Translations under genes and position numbers: made by a program
The notes under the pieces: generated by a model
What the model was told of the DNA's origin: nothing
The model's database searches: none
What the model saw: the letters and a program-made list of their open reading frames with translations, nothing else
NCBI GenBank assembly: GCA_017548045.1
Contig: JAFYNR010000033.1
Coordinates: forward strand, 62,001 to 126,000
Length of the DNA stretch: 64,000 bases
Reading direction: 5' to 3'
DNA from: Clostridia bacterium
Lineage (GTDB): Bacteria > Bacillota > Clostridia > Oscillospirales > Acutalibacteraceae
Part shown: positions 1-9,355 of the stretch, in pieces
How the letters are laid out: each line of letters begins with the position of its first letter
Position numbering within the stretch: position 1 is the stretch's first letter

Positions 1-698
1 GTTGTGAAGCCTGCGATACCGTCAACAACTTCTTCGTGTGTGATGAAGTCATTTGTGAATTTTGAAAGAGGAGTAGCGTTTGTCTTCTTGGGGTTGGTAG
101 CGTTAGCAAGTGTGAAGCTGTAAACGCCGTCTGCATAGCTGAAGTTCTGGAGATCAGCTTCTGTGAGCTTTGTAGCCTTGATCTGGTAATCGTCCTTAAG
201 GCCGTCCTTAGGCATTGTGCCCTTCTTAACGCCGATACCGAGGAAGTCACCAACAACGGTGTCAAGGTTTGAGTTTTCGTCAATACCCTGGATAATCTTG
301 TTGAGAGTGTCTGTTGCGTTACCAACATCGATGGGGCTTGTGTATGAGCAGTCTCTGTTGTAGTTGTATGAACCCTTTGCTGCCTTTGCTGTTTCAGCAT
401 TAAGGAAAGCAACGAACTCAGCCTTTGTCATTTCAGCGTCTGCTGCGGGAGCTGATGTTTCTTCTGCTGAGGGGTCAGCTGTTGAAGGATCAGCTGTTGA
501 GGGATCCTCTGCTGAGGGCTCTTCTGCCGATACGTCTGATGTATCAACTGCGGGAGCATCTGTTGATTCTTCAACGGGAGCATCTGTGATTTCTTCTGCT
601 GCTGTTGTGGTTGTTGTTTCGCCTGTTGTGTCATCACCGCAAGCTGCAAAAGCAAAAAGCATTGCTGCTGCGAGGAGAATTGCGAGAAGCTTTTTCAT
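1..698 (-). CDS. Secreted lipoprotein of unknown function (3' end truncated by window)
   Basis: The reading frame is open from an ATG at 698 to the window edge (about 232 codons), so the C-terminus is missing. A GGAGG ribosome-binding site sits 7 bases before the ATG. The N-terminus MKKLLAILLAAAMLFAFAAC is a type II signal peptide with lipobox FAAC. The mature protein should therefore be lipid-anchored on the outer face of the membrane. Residues ~25-85 are a low-complexity Thr/Ser/Glu/Asp/Pro/Ala linker with repeats of the type DPSTA. A folded domain begins near residue 88 with a lysine- and aspartate-rich sequence I do not recognise. The antisense of the linker gives a spurious Gln-rich frame. 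The lipoprotein call is firm. The function is unknown. Confidence 0.8.
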   Translation of the reverse strand, partial: MKKLLAILLAAAMLFAFAACGDDTTGETTTTTAAEEITDAPVEESTDAPAVDTSDVSAEEPSAEDPSTADPSTADPSAEETSAPAADAEMTKAEFVAFLNAETAKAAKGSYNYNRDCSYTSPIDVGNATDTLNKIIQGIDENSNLDTVVGDFLGIGVKKGTMPKDGLKDDYQIKATKLTEADLQNFSYADGVYSFTLANATNPKKTNATPLSKFTNDFITHEEVVDGIAGFT

Positions 699-757
699 GG
701 TTTTTCCTCCTGAAAATATGTTTTGTTTTGTGTGCAAACCGCACATTTCTTATTATA

Positions 758-786
758 AAAATAACCCATAACGGCGGATTTGTCAA
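758..786 (-). promoter_or_regulatory. Sigma-A-type promoter for the lipoprotein gene
   Basis: Read on the minus strand: TTGACA (786-781), a 17-base spacer and TATTTT (763-758), about 60 bases before the lipoprotein start codon. The -35 box is perfect and the -10 box moderate. It lies back-to-back with the exonuclease promoter. Confidence 0.6.
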
Positions 787-787
787 G

Positions 788-806
788 GGTGAAAGTGAAT
801 TTCACC
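788..806. promoter_or_regulatory. Inverted repeat between divergent promoters
   Basis: GGTGAAA and TTTCACC form a 7-bp dyad around GTGAA, immediately beside the -35 box of the leftward promoter and about 55 bases upstream of the rightward one. It could be an operator, but no regulator can be assigned. Confidence 0.35.
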
Positions 807-861
807 TGCCAAAATACGCAGGGCAATTTTATGAATATTTACATAATATTAATATTTATAG

Positions 862-890
862 GTGACATAATCAATTTTTTATGTTATAAT
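862..890 (+). promoter_or_regulatory. Promoter for exonuclease III gene
   Basis: GTGACA (862-867), a 17-base spacer and TATAAT (885-890), 33 bases before the ATG at 923. One base in the -35 hexamer deviates from consensus. Confidence 0.6.
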
Positions 891-922
891 ATGTTTCATT
901 ATATAATGGAGGATTGTGCGGT

Positions 923-1687
923 ATGGCGGTCAAAAGATTTGTATCGTGGAACGTTAACGGAATAAGAGCCTGCCTTCAGAAGGATTTTTACGAAAGCTTC
1001 AAGACGCTGAATGCGGATATATTCTGCCTTCAGGAAACCAAAATGCAGGAGGGTCAGGCAGAGCTTCTTCTCGACGGATATCATCAGTTCTGGAATTATG
1101 CCGAGAAAAAAGGTTATTCGGGAACTGCTGTTTTCACAAAGAACGAACCGATTTCCGTGTCATACGGCATAGGCATTCCCGAGCACGATACGGAAGGCAG
1201 GGTAATTACCCTTGAATTTGAAAATTATTACTTTATAACCGTTTACGTCCCCAACGCCCGTGACGGTCTTGTGCGCCTTGATTACCGTATGGATTGGGAA
1301 AACGCTTTCAGAGAATATATATGTGCTCTTGACGAAAAGAAGCCCGTTATTTTCTGCGGTGACCTGAACGTTGCACACAATGAGATTGACCTTAAAAATC
1401 CCAAATCAAACCGACGCAACCCCGGTTTCACCGATGAGGAAAGAGGAAAATTGGGTGAAATGCTTGAAAGCGGTTTTGTTGATTCCTTCCGATATTTTTA
1501 CCCCGACCTCGAAGGGGCTTACAGCTGGTGGTCATACAGATTTTCCGCAAGAGCAAAGAATGCGGGATGGAGAATTGACTACTTCATCGTATCCGAAAAG
1601 CTGAAAGAAAAAATGAAGGATGCAAAAATACACAACGAAATTTTCGGCTCCGATCACTGCCCCGTTGAGCTTGAAATTGAACTGTAA
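923..1687 (+). CDS. exoA: Exodeoxyribonuclease III (AP endonuclease, ExoA type)
   Basis: This is a 254-residue Mg2+-dependent endonuclease/exonuclease that cleaves DNA 5' of abasic sites in base-excision repair. Visible family motifs are WNVNGIR near residue 9, LQETK (catalytic Glu near 38), GDLNVAH (near 150), GWRIDYF and the C-terminal GSDHCPV with the catalytic Asp-His. The length fits the ExoA/Xth family. I chose ATG 923 because GGAGG at 908-912 is 10 bases upstream. The in-frame TTG at 914 sits too close to that site. It is followed after 12 bases by an unknown membrane-anchored protein, probably in the same transcript. Confidence 0.93.
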   Translation: MAVKRFVSWNVNGIRACLQKDFYESFKTLNADIFCLQETKMQEGQAELLLDGYHQFWNYAEKKGYSGTAVFTKNEPISVSYGIGIPEHDTEGRVITLEFENYYFITVYVPNARDGLVRLDYRMDWENAFREYICALDEKKPVIFCGDLNVAHNEIDLKNPKSNRRNPGFTDEERGKLGEMLESGFVDSFRYFYPDLEGAYSWWSYRFSARAKNAGWRIDYFIVSEKLKEKMKDAKIHNEIFGSDHCPVELEIEL

Positions 1688-1699
1688 AGGAGAATAAAA

Positions 1700-2989
1700 A
1701 TGAGCGATAAAATAACAAAAATTCTTTGTGCCGTCATGGCGGTTGTTATGGTTGCGGCAGGTATTGTTTTCTTTGTTTCAACCAAAAATTCAGGCGGTTC
1801 ACCTCAGATTGAAAATCCTGAACCCGTTGTGTTTTCATATGACGAAAGTGCCTATACCGCAAGCCTTTCCGTCAAAGGTGCAAACGGTGAAATTTATCTG
1901 CCCACCGATTTCAGCGGCATTTATTATACAGCCGACCTTAACGGCAGTGTGAAATTTTACGAATACGCAAACGGTCAGATGGTTGCAAGTACTCTTGCAG
2001 CAAAGCAGGTAAAGGCAAGCCTTAAAGCAAGCCGCGAAACAATCCCCGTAACCGTAAGCTATATCGAAAAAGACGGCAAAGCCTGCGGCTACGGCGTGTT
2101 TACGTCGGATATGAGCAAGGACGTTGAGGTTTACGATTATGCTTTTGTGAAGCTCACCCCCAAGCCTGCAGGCTACGGCAGCGGATACCTTCTTCTTGCA
2201 GATTTCGACAAGGATAACTTCTTCAAAGCCGATAAACTTTATTCCGAAATTTACAATTTCGACCTTTCAAACGGCAAAGCTTCAACCTATGTTTCAAACC
2301 ACACAAGACTTATTGATATTAACGGCACCTTCCGTCAGGACTGGTCTCTGCTTACCGATGGTTTTATAAAAAACCTCGGCAGTGCAAAGCTTTTCCTTTC
2401 ATCAAGATACTACAACGAAGCAGACAAAGGGCTTCGTGCAGACGTAATGGTGCTTTCAAATGCCTATAAACCCAAAATTGAGGTCAAGGATATCCTCGGC
2501 GTATGGTTTGTCAATGACGGCAACGGTATGCATTACCTCAAAAAGAACGACAAGGGTTTTGCAAATATCCTTAAAACAGGCGATACCGAAAATGTCCTCA
2601 CTCAGTTTGAGGGCGACTGGCAGACCGACTACTTGCAGTGCGGCAAATATCTTATAAACAAAAAGAGCCTTGTGATGATTGACCTGCTTACGGGTTCATC
2701 AAAGACTCTTAAAGATATCAGCATTGAAAATGCGGACGTATTTTCGGTAAATGCCGACGGAACGAAGGCTGTTTTTGCTTCATACGGTGAAATCAATGCG
2801 AACGGCACGCCCGTTCAGAGTGTTATCTACTGCACCGTTGACGGCTCGGCTGAGACCGTAACCTTTACCGAGCCCATGCTTTTCAGCGAAAGTGCAGGCT
2901 TTGTATGGCTTGATAGTTCAAGCGTAATGAGCGTTCGTGCTCTTACCGCCGACGGCAAAACCGCAGGCTCGGTAGTTTATACTTTCTGA
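1700..2989 (+). CDS. Membrane-anchored protein of unknown function
   Basis: This 429-residue protein starts at an ATG with AGGAG 8 bases upstream. Residues ~6-29 form one hydrophobic segment after a Lys-containing N-terminus, followed by a Ser/Gly/Pro/Glu linker. It is therefore a signal anchor or uncleaved signal with an extracytoplasmic body. The rest alternates short beta-strand-like stretches with Asn-Gly/Asp-Gly turns, as in beta-propeller or repeat-sheet proteins. I see no catalytic motif or named family. It is probably co-transcribed with exoA and ends at a terminator shared with the convergent dCMP deaminase gene. Confidence 0.75.
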   Translation: MSDKITKILCAVMAVVMVAAGIVFFVSTKNSGGSPQIENPEPVVFSYDESAYTASLSVKGANGEIYLPTDFSGIYYTADLNGSVKFYEYANGQMVASTLAAKQVKASLKASRETIPVTVSYIEKDGKACGYGVFTSDMSKDVEVYDYAFVKLTPKPAGYGSGYLLLADFDKDNFFKADKLYSEIYNFDLSNGKASTYVSNHTRLIDINGTFRQDWSLLTDGFIKNLGSAKLFLSSRYYNEADKGLRADVMVLSNAYKPKIEVKDILGVWFVNDGNGMHYLKKNDKGFANILKTGDTENVLTQFEGDWQTDYLQCGKYLINKKSLVMIDLLTGSSKTLKDISIENADVFSVNADGTKAVFASYGEINANGTPVQSVIYCTVDGSAETVTFTEPMLFSESAGFVWLDSSSVMSVRALTADGKTAGSVVYTF

Positions 2990-3001
2990 TGAGTATATAA
3001 A

Positions 3002-3027
3002 TATGGCGGGAACAACCTCCCGCCATA
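3002..3027. terminator. Bidirectional terminator-like hairpin
   Basis: A perfect 10-bp stem TATGGCGGGA/TCCCGCCATA with a 6-base loop lies between two convergent genes. T-runs are weak on both sides. Confidence 0.6.
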
Positions 3028-3035
3028 AACCAAAC

Positions 3036-3533
3036 TTATATGTTTTCTTTTCTGAAATCGATTACAAGCTCCTCGCTTACAGGGTTAAGCTGGGTATACT
3101 TCACTCCTGCGCTGTCAAACATTCTTTTTGATGCACGGACACCCACGGTTTCGGCATATTTATCCGAAAGATAATAAACCTCTTTTATGCCGCACTGAAT
3201 GATTGCCTTTGCACATTCGTTGCAGGGGAAAAGCGCAACGTAAATCTTACAGCCCTCAAGGCTTGAGCCGCCGCTGTTAAGAATGGCATTAAGCTCCGCA
3301 TGGCATACGTAGGGATATTTTGTGTCATATTCATCACCCGAACGGTCCCAGGGGAAATCGTCGTCACTGCAGCCCAGAGGGAAGCCGTTATAACCAACGG
3401 ACATTATCTTGTTGCGGTTGTTGACTATGCAGGCACCTACCTGCGTGCTGGGGTCCTTGCTTCTGCGGGCTGAAAGAAGGGCAATACCCATAAAATATTC
3501 ATCCCACGAAATGTAGTCGTTTCTTTTAGGCAT
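3036..3533 (-). CDS. Deoxycytidylate (dCMP) deaminase
   Basis: This 165-residue zinc-dependent enzyme converts dCMP to dUMP, feeding thymidylate synthesis. The deaminase signature is complete: HAELNAI (zinc His and catalytic Glu, near residue 78) and PCNECAK (two zinc Cys, near 103). The N-terminal WDEYFMGIALLSARRSKDP is typical of the ComEB/dCMP deaminase group. The ATG at 3533 is the only reasonable start. The gene is transcribed alone, divergent from secA. Confidence 0.92.
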   Translation of the reverse strand: MPKRNDYISWDEYFMGIALLSARRSKDPSTQVGACIVNNRNKIMSVGYNGFPLGCSDDDFPWDRSGDEYDTKYPYVCHAELNAILNSGGSSLEGCKIYVALFPCNECAKAIIQCGIKEVYYLSDKYAETVGVRASKRMFDSAGVKYTQLNPVSEELVIDFRKENI

Positions 3534-3627
3534 ATTACGGACACTCCTTTTTTAATTCTGAATGAATTTTATCACAAACGGATAAATTTTACAACATAAA
3601 ATAAAAATTACCTTCGAGGTGGTCAAA

Positions 3628-6378
3628 ATGGGTCTTTTAACTAAACTTTTCGGCGATTATTCAACAAAGGAAATAAAGCGTATCCGCCCGCTTTGCGATA
3701 AGGTGCTTAAACTTGAAGATGAATTTTCAAAGCTTACGGATGAACAGCTTCAGGCTAAAACCCCCGAATTCAAGCAGCGCCTTGCAAACGGCGAAACTCT
3801 TGACGATATTCTTCCCGAGGCATTTGCCGCCTGCCGTGAGGCATCCTGGCGTGTTATCGGTCTTAAGCACTTCCCCGTGCAGATTATCGGCGGTATCATC
3901 CTTCATCAGGGCAGAATTGCCGAAATGAGAACAGGTGAAGGTAAAACCCTTGTTGCAACCCTGCCTGCATATCTTAACGCACTTTCCGGCGAAGGCGTTC
4001 ACATTGTTACCGTCAACGATTATCTTGCACGCCGTGACAGTGAGTGGATGGGCAAGGTATACCGTTTCATGGGTCTTACCGTAGGTCTTATCATTCACGA
4101 AAAAGAAAATCCCGAAAGAAAAGAAGCCTATGCCGCAGATATCACCTACGGCACAAACAACGAAATGGGCTTCGATTACCTTCGTGATAATATGGTTGTA
4201 TATAAGGAACACAAGGTTCAGAGAGGTCACAGCTTTGCAATCGTTGACGAGGTTGACTCAATCCTTATCGACGAAGCAAGAACTCCCCTTATCATTTCGG
4301 GCAGAGGTGAAAAATCAACCGAGCTCTACAAAACCGCAAACCGTTTTGCAACAATGCTCAAATGCGTGAGAATCAAGGAGGTCAACTCCAAGGAAAATAT
4401 TGAGGACCTTGTTGACGACAACTGCGATTACGTTGTTGATGAAAAGGCAAAGACCGCAACCCTCACCAAAAGCGGTGTTGCCAAGGCAGAATCCTTCTTC
4501 AACCTCGAAAATCTTATGGACCCCGAAAATATGACGGTGCTTCACCACATCAACCAGGCTATCAAGGCAAACGGTGTTATGCGCCGTGACGTTGATTACG
4601 TTGTCAAGGATAATCAGGTGCTTATCGTTGATGAATTTACCGGCCGTATTATGATGGGCAGACGCTACAACGAAGGTCTGCATCAGGCTATTGAAGCCAA
4701 AGAAAACGTTAACGTTGAGCACGAGAGCAAAACTCTTGCTACAATCACGTTCCAGAATTATTTCCGTCTTTACAAAAAGCTTTCGGGTATGACGGGTACC
4801 GCTATGACGGAAGAAACCGAATTCAATCAGATATACAGCCTTGACGTTATCGAAATCCCCACCAACAAGCCTATGATAAGAAATGATATGGCAGACGTTG
4901 TGTATAAAACGGAAAAGGCAAAATATGAAGCGGTTATGCAGACGGTTGAGGAGTGCCACGCAAAGGGTCAGCCCGTGCTTATCGGTACTGCTTCAATTGA
5001 AAAATCAGAGCTTCTCAGTGCACTTCTCAAAAGGAGAGGCATAAAGCACGAGGTTCTCAACGCAAAGCATCACGAAAAGGAAGCGGAAATTGTTGCTCAG
5101 GCAGGTAAGCCCTATGCGGTAACAATCGCTACCAATATGGCAGGCCGAGGCACGGACATAAAGCTGGGCGGTAACTCCGAATACCTTGCAAAATCAGAGC
5201 TTCGCAAGAAGGGCTACACAGAAGAACTTATTGCAGAGGCAACGGGCTTTGCCGAAACGGATAACGAAGAAATCCTTAACGCAAGGGCGGAATATGCCGC
5301 ACTTGAAAAGAAATATGACGAGCAGATTGAGCCCGAGGCAGCAAAGGTCCGTGAAGCAGGCGGTCTGTTCATAATCGGTACGGAGCGTCACGAATCAAGA
5401 CGAATTGACAATCAGCTCCGAGGCCGTGCAGGCCGTCAGGGCGACCCCGGTGCAAGCCGTTTCTTCCTTTCTCTTGACGATGACCTTATGCGTATTTTCG
5501 GCGGCGACAGACTTACAAACGTAATGAACGCCCTTAAAACTCCCGAGGATATGCCCATTGAGGCAAAGATGGTTACAAACTCCATCGAAACCGCACAGAA
5601 GAACATTGAAGGCAGAAACTTCGGTATCAGAAAGAGTGTTCTTCAGTATGACGACGTTATGAACCGTCAGAGAGAGCTTATCTATACCCAGCGTAACCAG
5701 GTGCTTGACGGCGAGGAGCTCAAGCCCGTTATAATGAAAATGATAACCGACTGCATCAACGATGCCGTTGACTTCTTCTGCTCCGACAGTATTTCAAAGA
5801 AGGATTGGAATATCGAAGGTCTTAAAAGCAAATTCAAGGGCTGGCTCACATCGGATGATGATTTCACAGACAGCTTTGATAAAGAAGATGCACGTGAGCT
5901 TCTTCTTGAAAGAGCAGAAAAAAGATATACAGAGCGTGAGGAGCTTTTCGGTCTCGGAGAAAACGGCGAGCCCATTATGCGTGAGCTTGAAAAAATGGTT
6001 CTCCTTCGCACCGTTGACAGATACTGGATGGATCATATTGATGCAATGGATCAGCTTCGCAGAGGTATCGGTCTGAGAGCATACGGTCAGACTGACCCCG
6101 TTGTTGCTTACAGAAATATAGGTTCCGAAATGTTTGACGGAATGATTGAATCTATCCGTGAGGATACCGCAAGACAGATTCTGACAATCATTATCAGAAA
6201 TCAGGAAGAAACAAAGCGCGAGCAGACTGCAAAAATCACCGCAACGGGCGGCGGCTCATCTGACGGCACAGACAAAAAGCAGCCCGTAAGAAAAAAAGAA
6301 AAGGCTGGTCCTAATGACCCCTGTCCCTGCGGAAGCGGTAAAAAATACAAAAAGTGCTGCGGCGGTACAAGACAGTAA
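3628..6378 (+). CDS. secA: Protein translocase ATPase SecA
   Basis: This 916-residue cytoplasmic motor drives unfolded preproteins through SecYEG using ATP. In order it shows [19 protein letters not shown] at the N-terminus, Walker [10 protein letters not shown] (near residue 100), the DEAD-like [18 protein letters not shown], the preprotein cross-linking region, the second nucleotide-binding fold with [10 protein letters not shown], the helical wing, and the C-terminal [13 protein letters not shown] zinc motif that binds SecB or ribosomes. ATG 3628 is preferred over GTG 3619 because the GAGGTGG ribosome-binding site overlaps that GTG. The length is normal. It is closely followed (9 bases) by the RNA methyltransferase gene. 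Confidence 0.97.
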   Translation: MGLLTKLFGDYSTKEIKRIRPLCDKVLKLEDEFSKLTDEQLQAKTPEFKQRLANGETLDDILPEAFAACREASWRVIGLKHFPVQIIGGIILHQGRIAEMRTGEGKTLVATLPAYLNALSGEGVHIVTVNDYLARRDSEWMGKVYRFMGLTVGLIIHEKENPERKEAYAADITYGTNNEMGFDYLRDNMVVYKEHKVQRGHSFAIVDEVDSILIDEARTPLIISGRGEKSTELYKTANRFATMLKCVRIKEVNSKENIEDLVDDNCDYVVDEKAKTATLTKSGVAKAESFFNLENLMDPENMTVLHHINQAIKANGVMRRDVDYVVKDNQVLIVDEFTGRIMMGRRYNEGLHQAIEAKENVNVEHESKTLATITFQNYFRLYKKLSGMTGTAMTEETEFNQIYSLDVIEIPTNKPMIRNDMADVVYKTEKAKYEAVMQTVEECHAKGQPVLIGTASIEKSELLSALLKRRGIKHEVLNAKHHEKEAEIVAQAGKPYAVTIATNMAGRGTDIKLGGNSEYLAKSELRKKGYTEELIAEATGFAETDNEEILNARAEYAALEKKYDEQIEPEAAKVREAGGLFIIGTERHESRRIDNQLRGRAGRQGDPGASRFFLSLDDDLMRIFGGDRLTNVMNALKTPEDMPIEAKMVTNSIETAQKNIEGRNFGIRKSVLQYDDVMNRQRELIYTQRNQVLDGEELKPVIMKMITDCINDAVDFFCSDSISKKDWNIEGLKSKFKGWLTSDDDFTDSFDKEDARELLLERAEKRYTEREELFGLGENGEPIMRELEKMVLLRTVDRYWMDHIDAMDQLRRGIGLRAYGQTDPVVAYRNIGSEMFDGMIESIREDTARQILTIIIRNQEETKREQTAKITATGGGSSDGTDKKQPVRKKEKAGPNDPCPCGSGKKYKKCCGGTRQ

Positions 6379-6387
6379 GGTAACATT

Positions 6388-7554
6388 ATGTCAAATAAAT
6401 CAAACTTAAAAACAAACCCCGATGCCTGCCCCCTTGCCAAAAAATGCGGCGGCTGTCAGCTTCAGAATATGACCTATGAGCGTCAGCTTAAATGGAAGCA
6501 GGCACGGTGCGAAATACTGCTGAAAAAATTCGGCAAGGTGGAAAAAATAATCGGTATGGAAAATCCCTACCATTACCGCAATAAAGTTCAGGCGGCTTTC
6601 GGCAGAACAAAAAGCGGCAAAATCATATCGGGCGTATATCAATCGGGCAGTCACAGAATCGTTTCGGTTGACAGCTGTATGACAGAGGATGAGATTGCCG
6701 ATAAAATAATTGTGGATATCCGCAATATGGTTCCGAAATTCAAAATATGGACCTATGATGAAGACAGGGGTACGGGTTTTCTCCGCCACGTGCTTGTAAA
6801 AAGAGGGTTTTCAAGCGGTCAGGTAATGGTTGTAATCGTGGGCGCAAGCGGATATTTCCCTATGAAGAAAAAATTCACCACCGCACTGCTTGAAATGCAC
6901 CCGGAAATCACAACCGTAGTGCTGAATATCAACCCCAAGGATACAAACCTTGTTCTGGGCGATAAGGAAGAAATTCTCTACGGTAACGGATACATAGAGG
7001 ATACCCTCTGCGGCTGTGTGTTCAGAATTTCACCCAAATCCTTTTATCAGATTAATCCTGTACAGACGGAAAAGCTTTACAGCAAGGCAATGGAGCTTGC
7101 AAAGCTTGATAAAGATACCAAAGTGCTTGACGCATACTGCGGTATAGGTACAATCGGTCTTGTTGCGGCAAAAACCGCAGGCAACGTTATCGGTGTTGAG
7201 CTTAACCCCGATGCGGTGAAGGATGCAATCTCCAACGCAAAGCGCAACGACTCAAAAAATGCACGGTTTTACTGTGCGGATGCAGGCGACTTCATGCAGG
7301 AGCTTGCGGAAAACGGCGAAAGATTCGATGTTGTTTTTATGGACCCTCCCCGCTCGGGAAGCAGCAAAAAATTTATTGAATCCCTTGCCGTTGCTTCGCC
7401 TGAAAAGGTTGTCTATATCTCCTGCAACCCCGAAACCCTCGCAAGGGATTTGCAGATGATAACAAAAAAAGGATATAAGGTCCGCAAAATCTGCCCCGTA
7501 GATATGTTTCCTCATACAAACCATACAGAATGTGCGGTTTTACTCACGAAATAA
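6388..7554 (+). CDS. Fe-S class I SAM-dependent rRNA/tRNA uracil-C5 methyltransferase (RlmD/TrmA family)
   Basis: This 388-residue protein is a TrmA/RumA-family enzyme that methylates C5 of a uridine in RNA using S-adenosylmethionine. The N-terminal CPLAKKCGGC supplies three of the four [4Fe-4S] cysteines. The Rossmann motif VLDAYCGIGTIGL is near residue 247, the MDPPRSG motif follows, and the nucleophilic Cys lies in ISCNPETLARD near residue 352. The protein starts directly at the Fe-S module, so the N-terminal TRAM RNA-binding domain of longer homologues (~450 residues) is absent. Which uridine it modifies (1939 or 747 of 23S rRNA, or tRNA) cannot be told from sequence. Confidence 0.88.
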   Translation: MSNKSNLKTNPDACPLAKKCGGCQLQNMTYERQLKWKQARCEILLKKFGKVEKIIGMENPYHYRNKVQAAFGRTKSGKIISGVYQSGSHRIVSVDSCMTEDEIADKIIVDIRNMVPKFKIWTYDEDRGTGFLRHVLVKRGFSSGQVMVVIVGASGYFPMKKKFTTALLEMHPEITTVVLNINPKDTNLVLGDKEEILYGNGYIEDTLCGCVFRISPKSFYQINPVQTEKLYSKAMELAKLDKDTKVLDAYCGIGTIGLVAAKTAGNVIGVELNPDAVKDAISNAKRNDSKNARFYCADAGDFMQELAENGERFDVVFMDPPRSGSSKKFIESLAVASPEKVVYISCNPETLARDLQMITKKGYKVRKICPVDMFPHTNHTECAVLLTK

Positions 7555-7564
7555 AAGCAAAGAA

Positions 7565-7592
7565 AAAGAGCTATCCTTGCGGATAGCTCTTT
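7565..7592 (+). terminator. Rho-independent terminator
   Basis: A perfect 12-bp stem AAAGAGCTATCC/GGATAGCTCTTT with TTGC loop lies 11 bases after the methyltransferase stop. It also faces the convergent glycosidase gene. Confidence 0.8.
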
Positions 7593-7648
7593 ATGTTTTG
7601 TGAGAGTTAAATTGTGTTGCTGTAAATACCACTATATATGCCCCAAAA

Positions 7649-9310
7649 TCAAACTTCCGTTATTTCATAGAACACTACCCCGTTGGGTTGGAGGGTAATA
7701 TCAAGATTGATTGTGCCGTTTTCAACGGTTACCGTTTCCTCAACGGGCACAAGCTTTGAGCATTCATAATATTTGGGCTTAAGCTGTGTGAAATAAAGCT
7801 CTCTGGCTTCGGGGTCCGCAAGGGTTGTGGGGTTATCAACTTCGGGGTCATCGGGCGACCAGGCAAAGCAATCGTCGCCGATGCCGTAAGTAACCCTGTC
7901 AGCCTGCCATTCGTCAAACCAATTACAGTCATCATCAATAACGTATGCGGTAATCTTCACGGTTTTCCCCTCAAACTGCGGTGCGTTTACGGTAAAATCA
8001 ATGTCGGCTGGTGCGGAATAATCAACCTTATTCTTAAAATTGTATGCCATAATGTGCAGGGTTTTTGTTTCTTCATTATAGGCCGAAACCGCTTCAACCT
8101 CTGCCTTGGGCACCCAGCCTCTGCCCGTTTTTTCTGTTTTTGCAAGCCTTGCGCCTTCAAATCTTGCCGCATTGCTTGCAACGTAGTAGCTGACGGTAGG
8201 ATTGCCCTCAAAAAATCCGTTTGAAAGGTATGCCCAGGACGAAAAATAGTTGATGTCGTTCACAAACATTGTGCGGTACATTCTTGCGTCATATGCCGCC
8301 TGATAGGTGTAGCCGCAGGTACGGGTAAGAAGCTGATTATCGTCCTTTCCGCTTGTGTTGCCGCAAAGAATCCTGCCCTCGTCAATGCCGTATATAAGGT
8401 CATCCAGACCGTATTCTTCAGCGGTTGAGCGAAGAAAATCTATCGTTTCTGCAAGAGTTTTACCGTCAGTGAAATCACCGGGAGTTGAATCATAGAACGA
8501 GGCGGAAAGATAGCAGATTCTTGTGCCTTTTTCACCTGTTTTGTAGTTTGTTCCCTCTGCACAGTGGCGGATGAAATATGCCTCATCCCACAAGCCCTCT
8601 GTAACAGTCATTGAATGTGCACCAACAAAAACATCACCGATAACGTCAACAAGTGCGGCTACGGTGTAGTCATAAAGCTTGCAGAATTCTTCGGCAGAAT
8701 CTTCGGGGTCGCCGCTGTTTGCCATAAACCAGGATGCGTTTTCATATTCGGTCATAACGCCGAAACGCCAGGTCAGAACCTCCTCCCTGCCGAATTCGTC
8801 AACAAGCGCCTGACAGATGGCGGCAATATAATTGTAATAAACATTGTAGTCATCGGGAGGGTAAATATTGGTGCTGAATTCCGCATCGGTATTTGATTTT
8901 GCGGAATATTTGAGAGGTACGCTGCCGAGCTTGAGCATAGGCTTTGCACCAAGCTCAAGAACACCTCTGCAGTTATCGATAAGCACGGTAAAATCGTAGT
9001 CGTCAAGCACGGTTCTGTCCATAGGGTCAACGAACAAATCCCTGTCTGCATTGCCGCCGGTGCACTGCATAAACTGAACGTAATTGACGAAATCAAAAAC
9101 GTTATATTCCTCGTTAATCTGTTGATTTACAAAGGGATTGCCGTCGATTGACCAGACGTTGATATTGCTTGCAGGGTTTGAAAGAACACTTCCCTGCTGA
9201 AATGCATCAACGGTGAATTCGTAGTTATTCACAAGGTCGGTTATGTTGGCTGAAAGCGTGCCGAAAAAACCGATTATTGCCGCAAGAAGTGCGGAAAAGA
9301 ATTGTTTCAT
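7649..9310 (-). CDS. Secreted glycosidase, probable GH39-like (clan GH-A TIM barrel)
   Basis: This 553-residue protein has an N-terminal signal peptide (hydrophobic residues ~4-22, cut near SANA/ITD), so it acts outside the membrane. The central region resembles GH39 beta-xylosidase/iduronidase-type barrels. WRFGVMTEYENASWF (near residue 180) occupies the acid/base region, and YGIDEGRI (near 310) looks like the strand with the nucleophilic Glu. The C-terminal ~150 residues are beta-rich, consistent with an accessory sandwich domain. The canonical NEP triplet is not present, so the family call is tentative. It is preceded by its own start region after a terminator and convergent with the methyltransferase gene. 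Confidence 0.6.
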   Translation of the reverse strand: MKQFFSALLAAIIGFFGTLSANITDLVNNYEFTVDAFQQGSVLSNPASNINVWSIDGNPFVNQQINEEYNVFDFVNYVQFMQCTGGNADRDLFVDPMDRTVLDDYDFTVLIDNCRGVLELGAKPMLKLGSVPLKYSAKSNTDAEFSTNIYPPDDYNVYYNYIAAICQALVDEFGREEVLTWRFGVMTEYENASWFMANSGDPEDSAEEFCKLYDYTVAALVDVIGDVFVGAHSMTVTEGLWDEAYFIRHCAEGTNYKTGEKGTRICYLSASFYDSTPGDFTDGKTLAETIDFLRSTAEEYGLDDLIYGIDEGRILCGNTSGKDDNQLLTRTCGYTYQAAYDARMYRTMFVNDINYFSSWAYLSNGFFEGNPTVSYYVASNAARFEGARLAKTEKTGRGWVPKAEVEAVSAYNEETKTLHIMAYNFKNKVDYSAPADIDFTVNAPQFEGKTVKITAYVIDDDCNWFDEWQADRVTYGIGDDCFAWSPDDPEVDNPTTLADPEARELYFTQLKPKYYECSKLVPVEETVTVENGTINLDITLQPNGVVFYEITEV

Positions 9311-9326
9311 ATAAGATTCTCCTATT

Positions 9327-9354
9327 AAAAAATCCGCCTTGCGACGGATTTTTT
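9327..9354 (-). terminator. Terminator between phosphoesterase and glycosidase genes
   Basis: Stem AAAAAATCCG/CGGATTTTTT with an 8-base loop lies immediately downstream of the phosphoesterase stop codon on the minus strand and ends in a T-run. Confidence 0.65.
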
Positions 9355-9355
9355 C

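Noticed and set aside
364-771. Plus-strand open frame rich in Ser/Ala/Val
   Set aside because: It is antisense to the low-complexity linker and signal peptide of the lipoprotein gene, which has a signal peptide, lipobox, ribosome-binding site and promoter.
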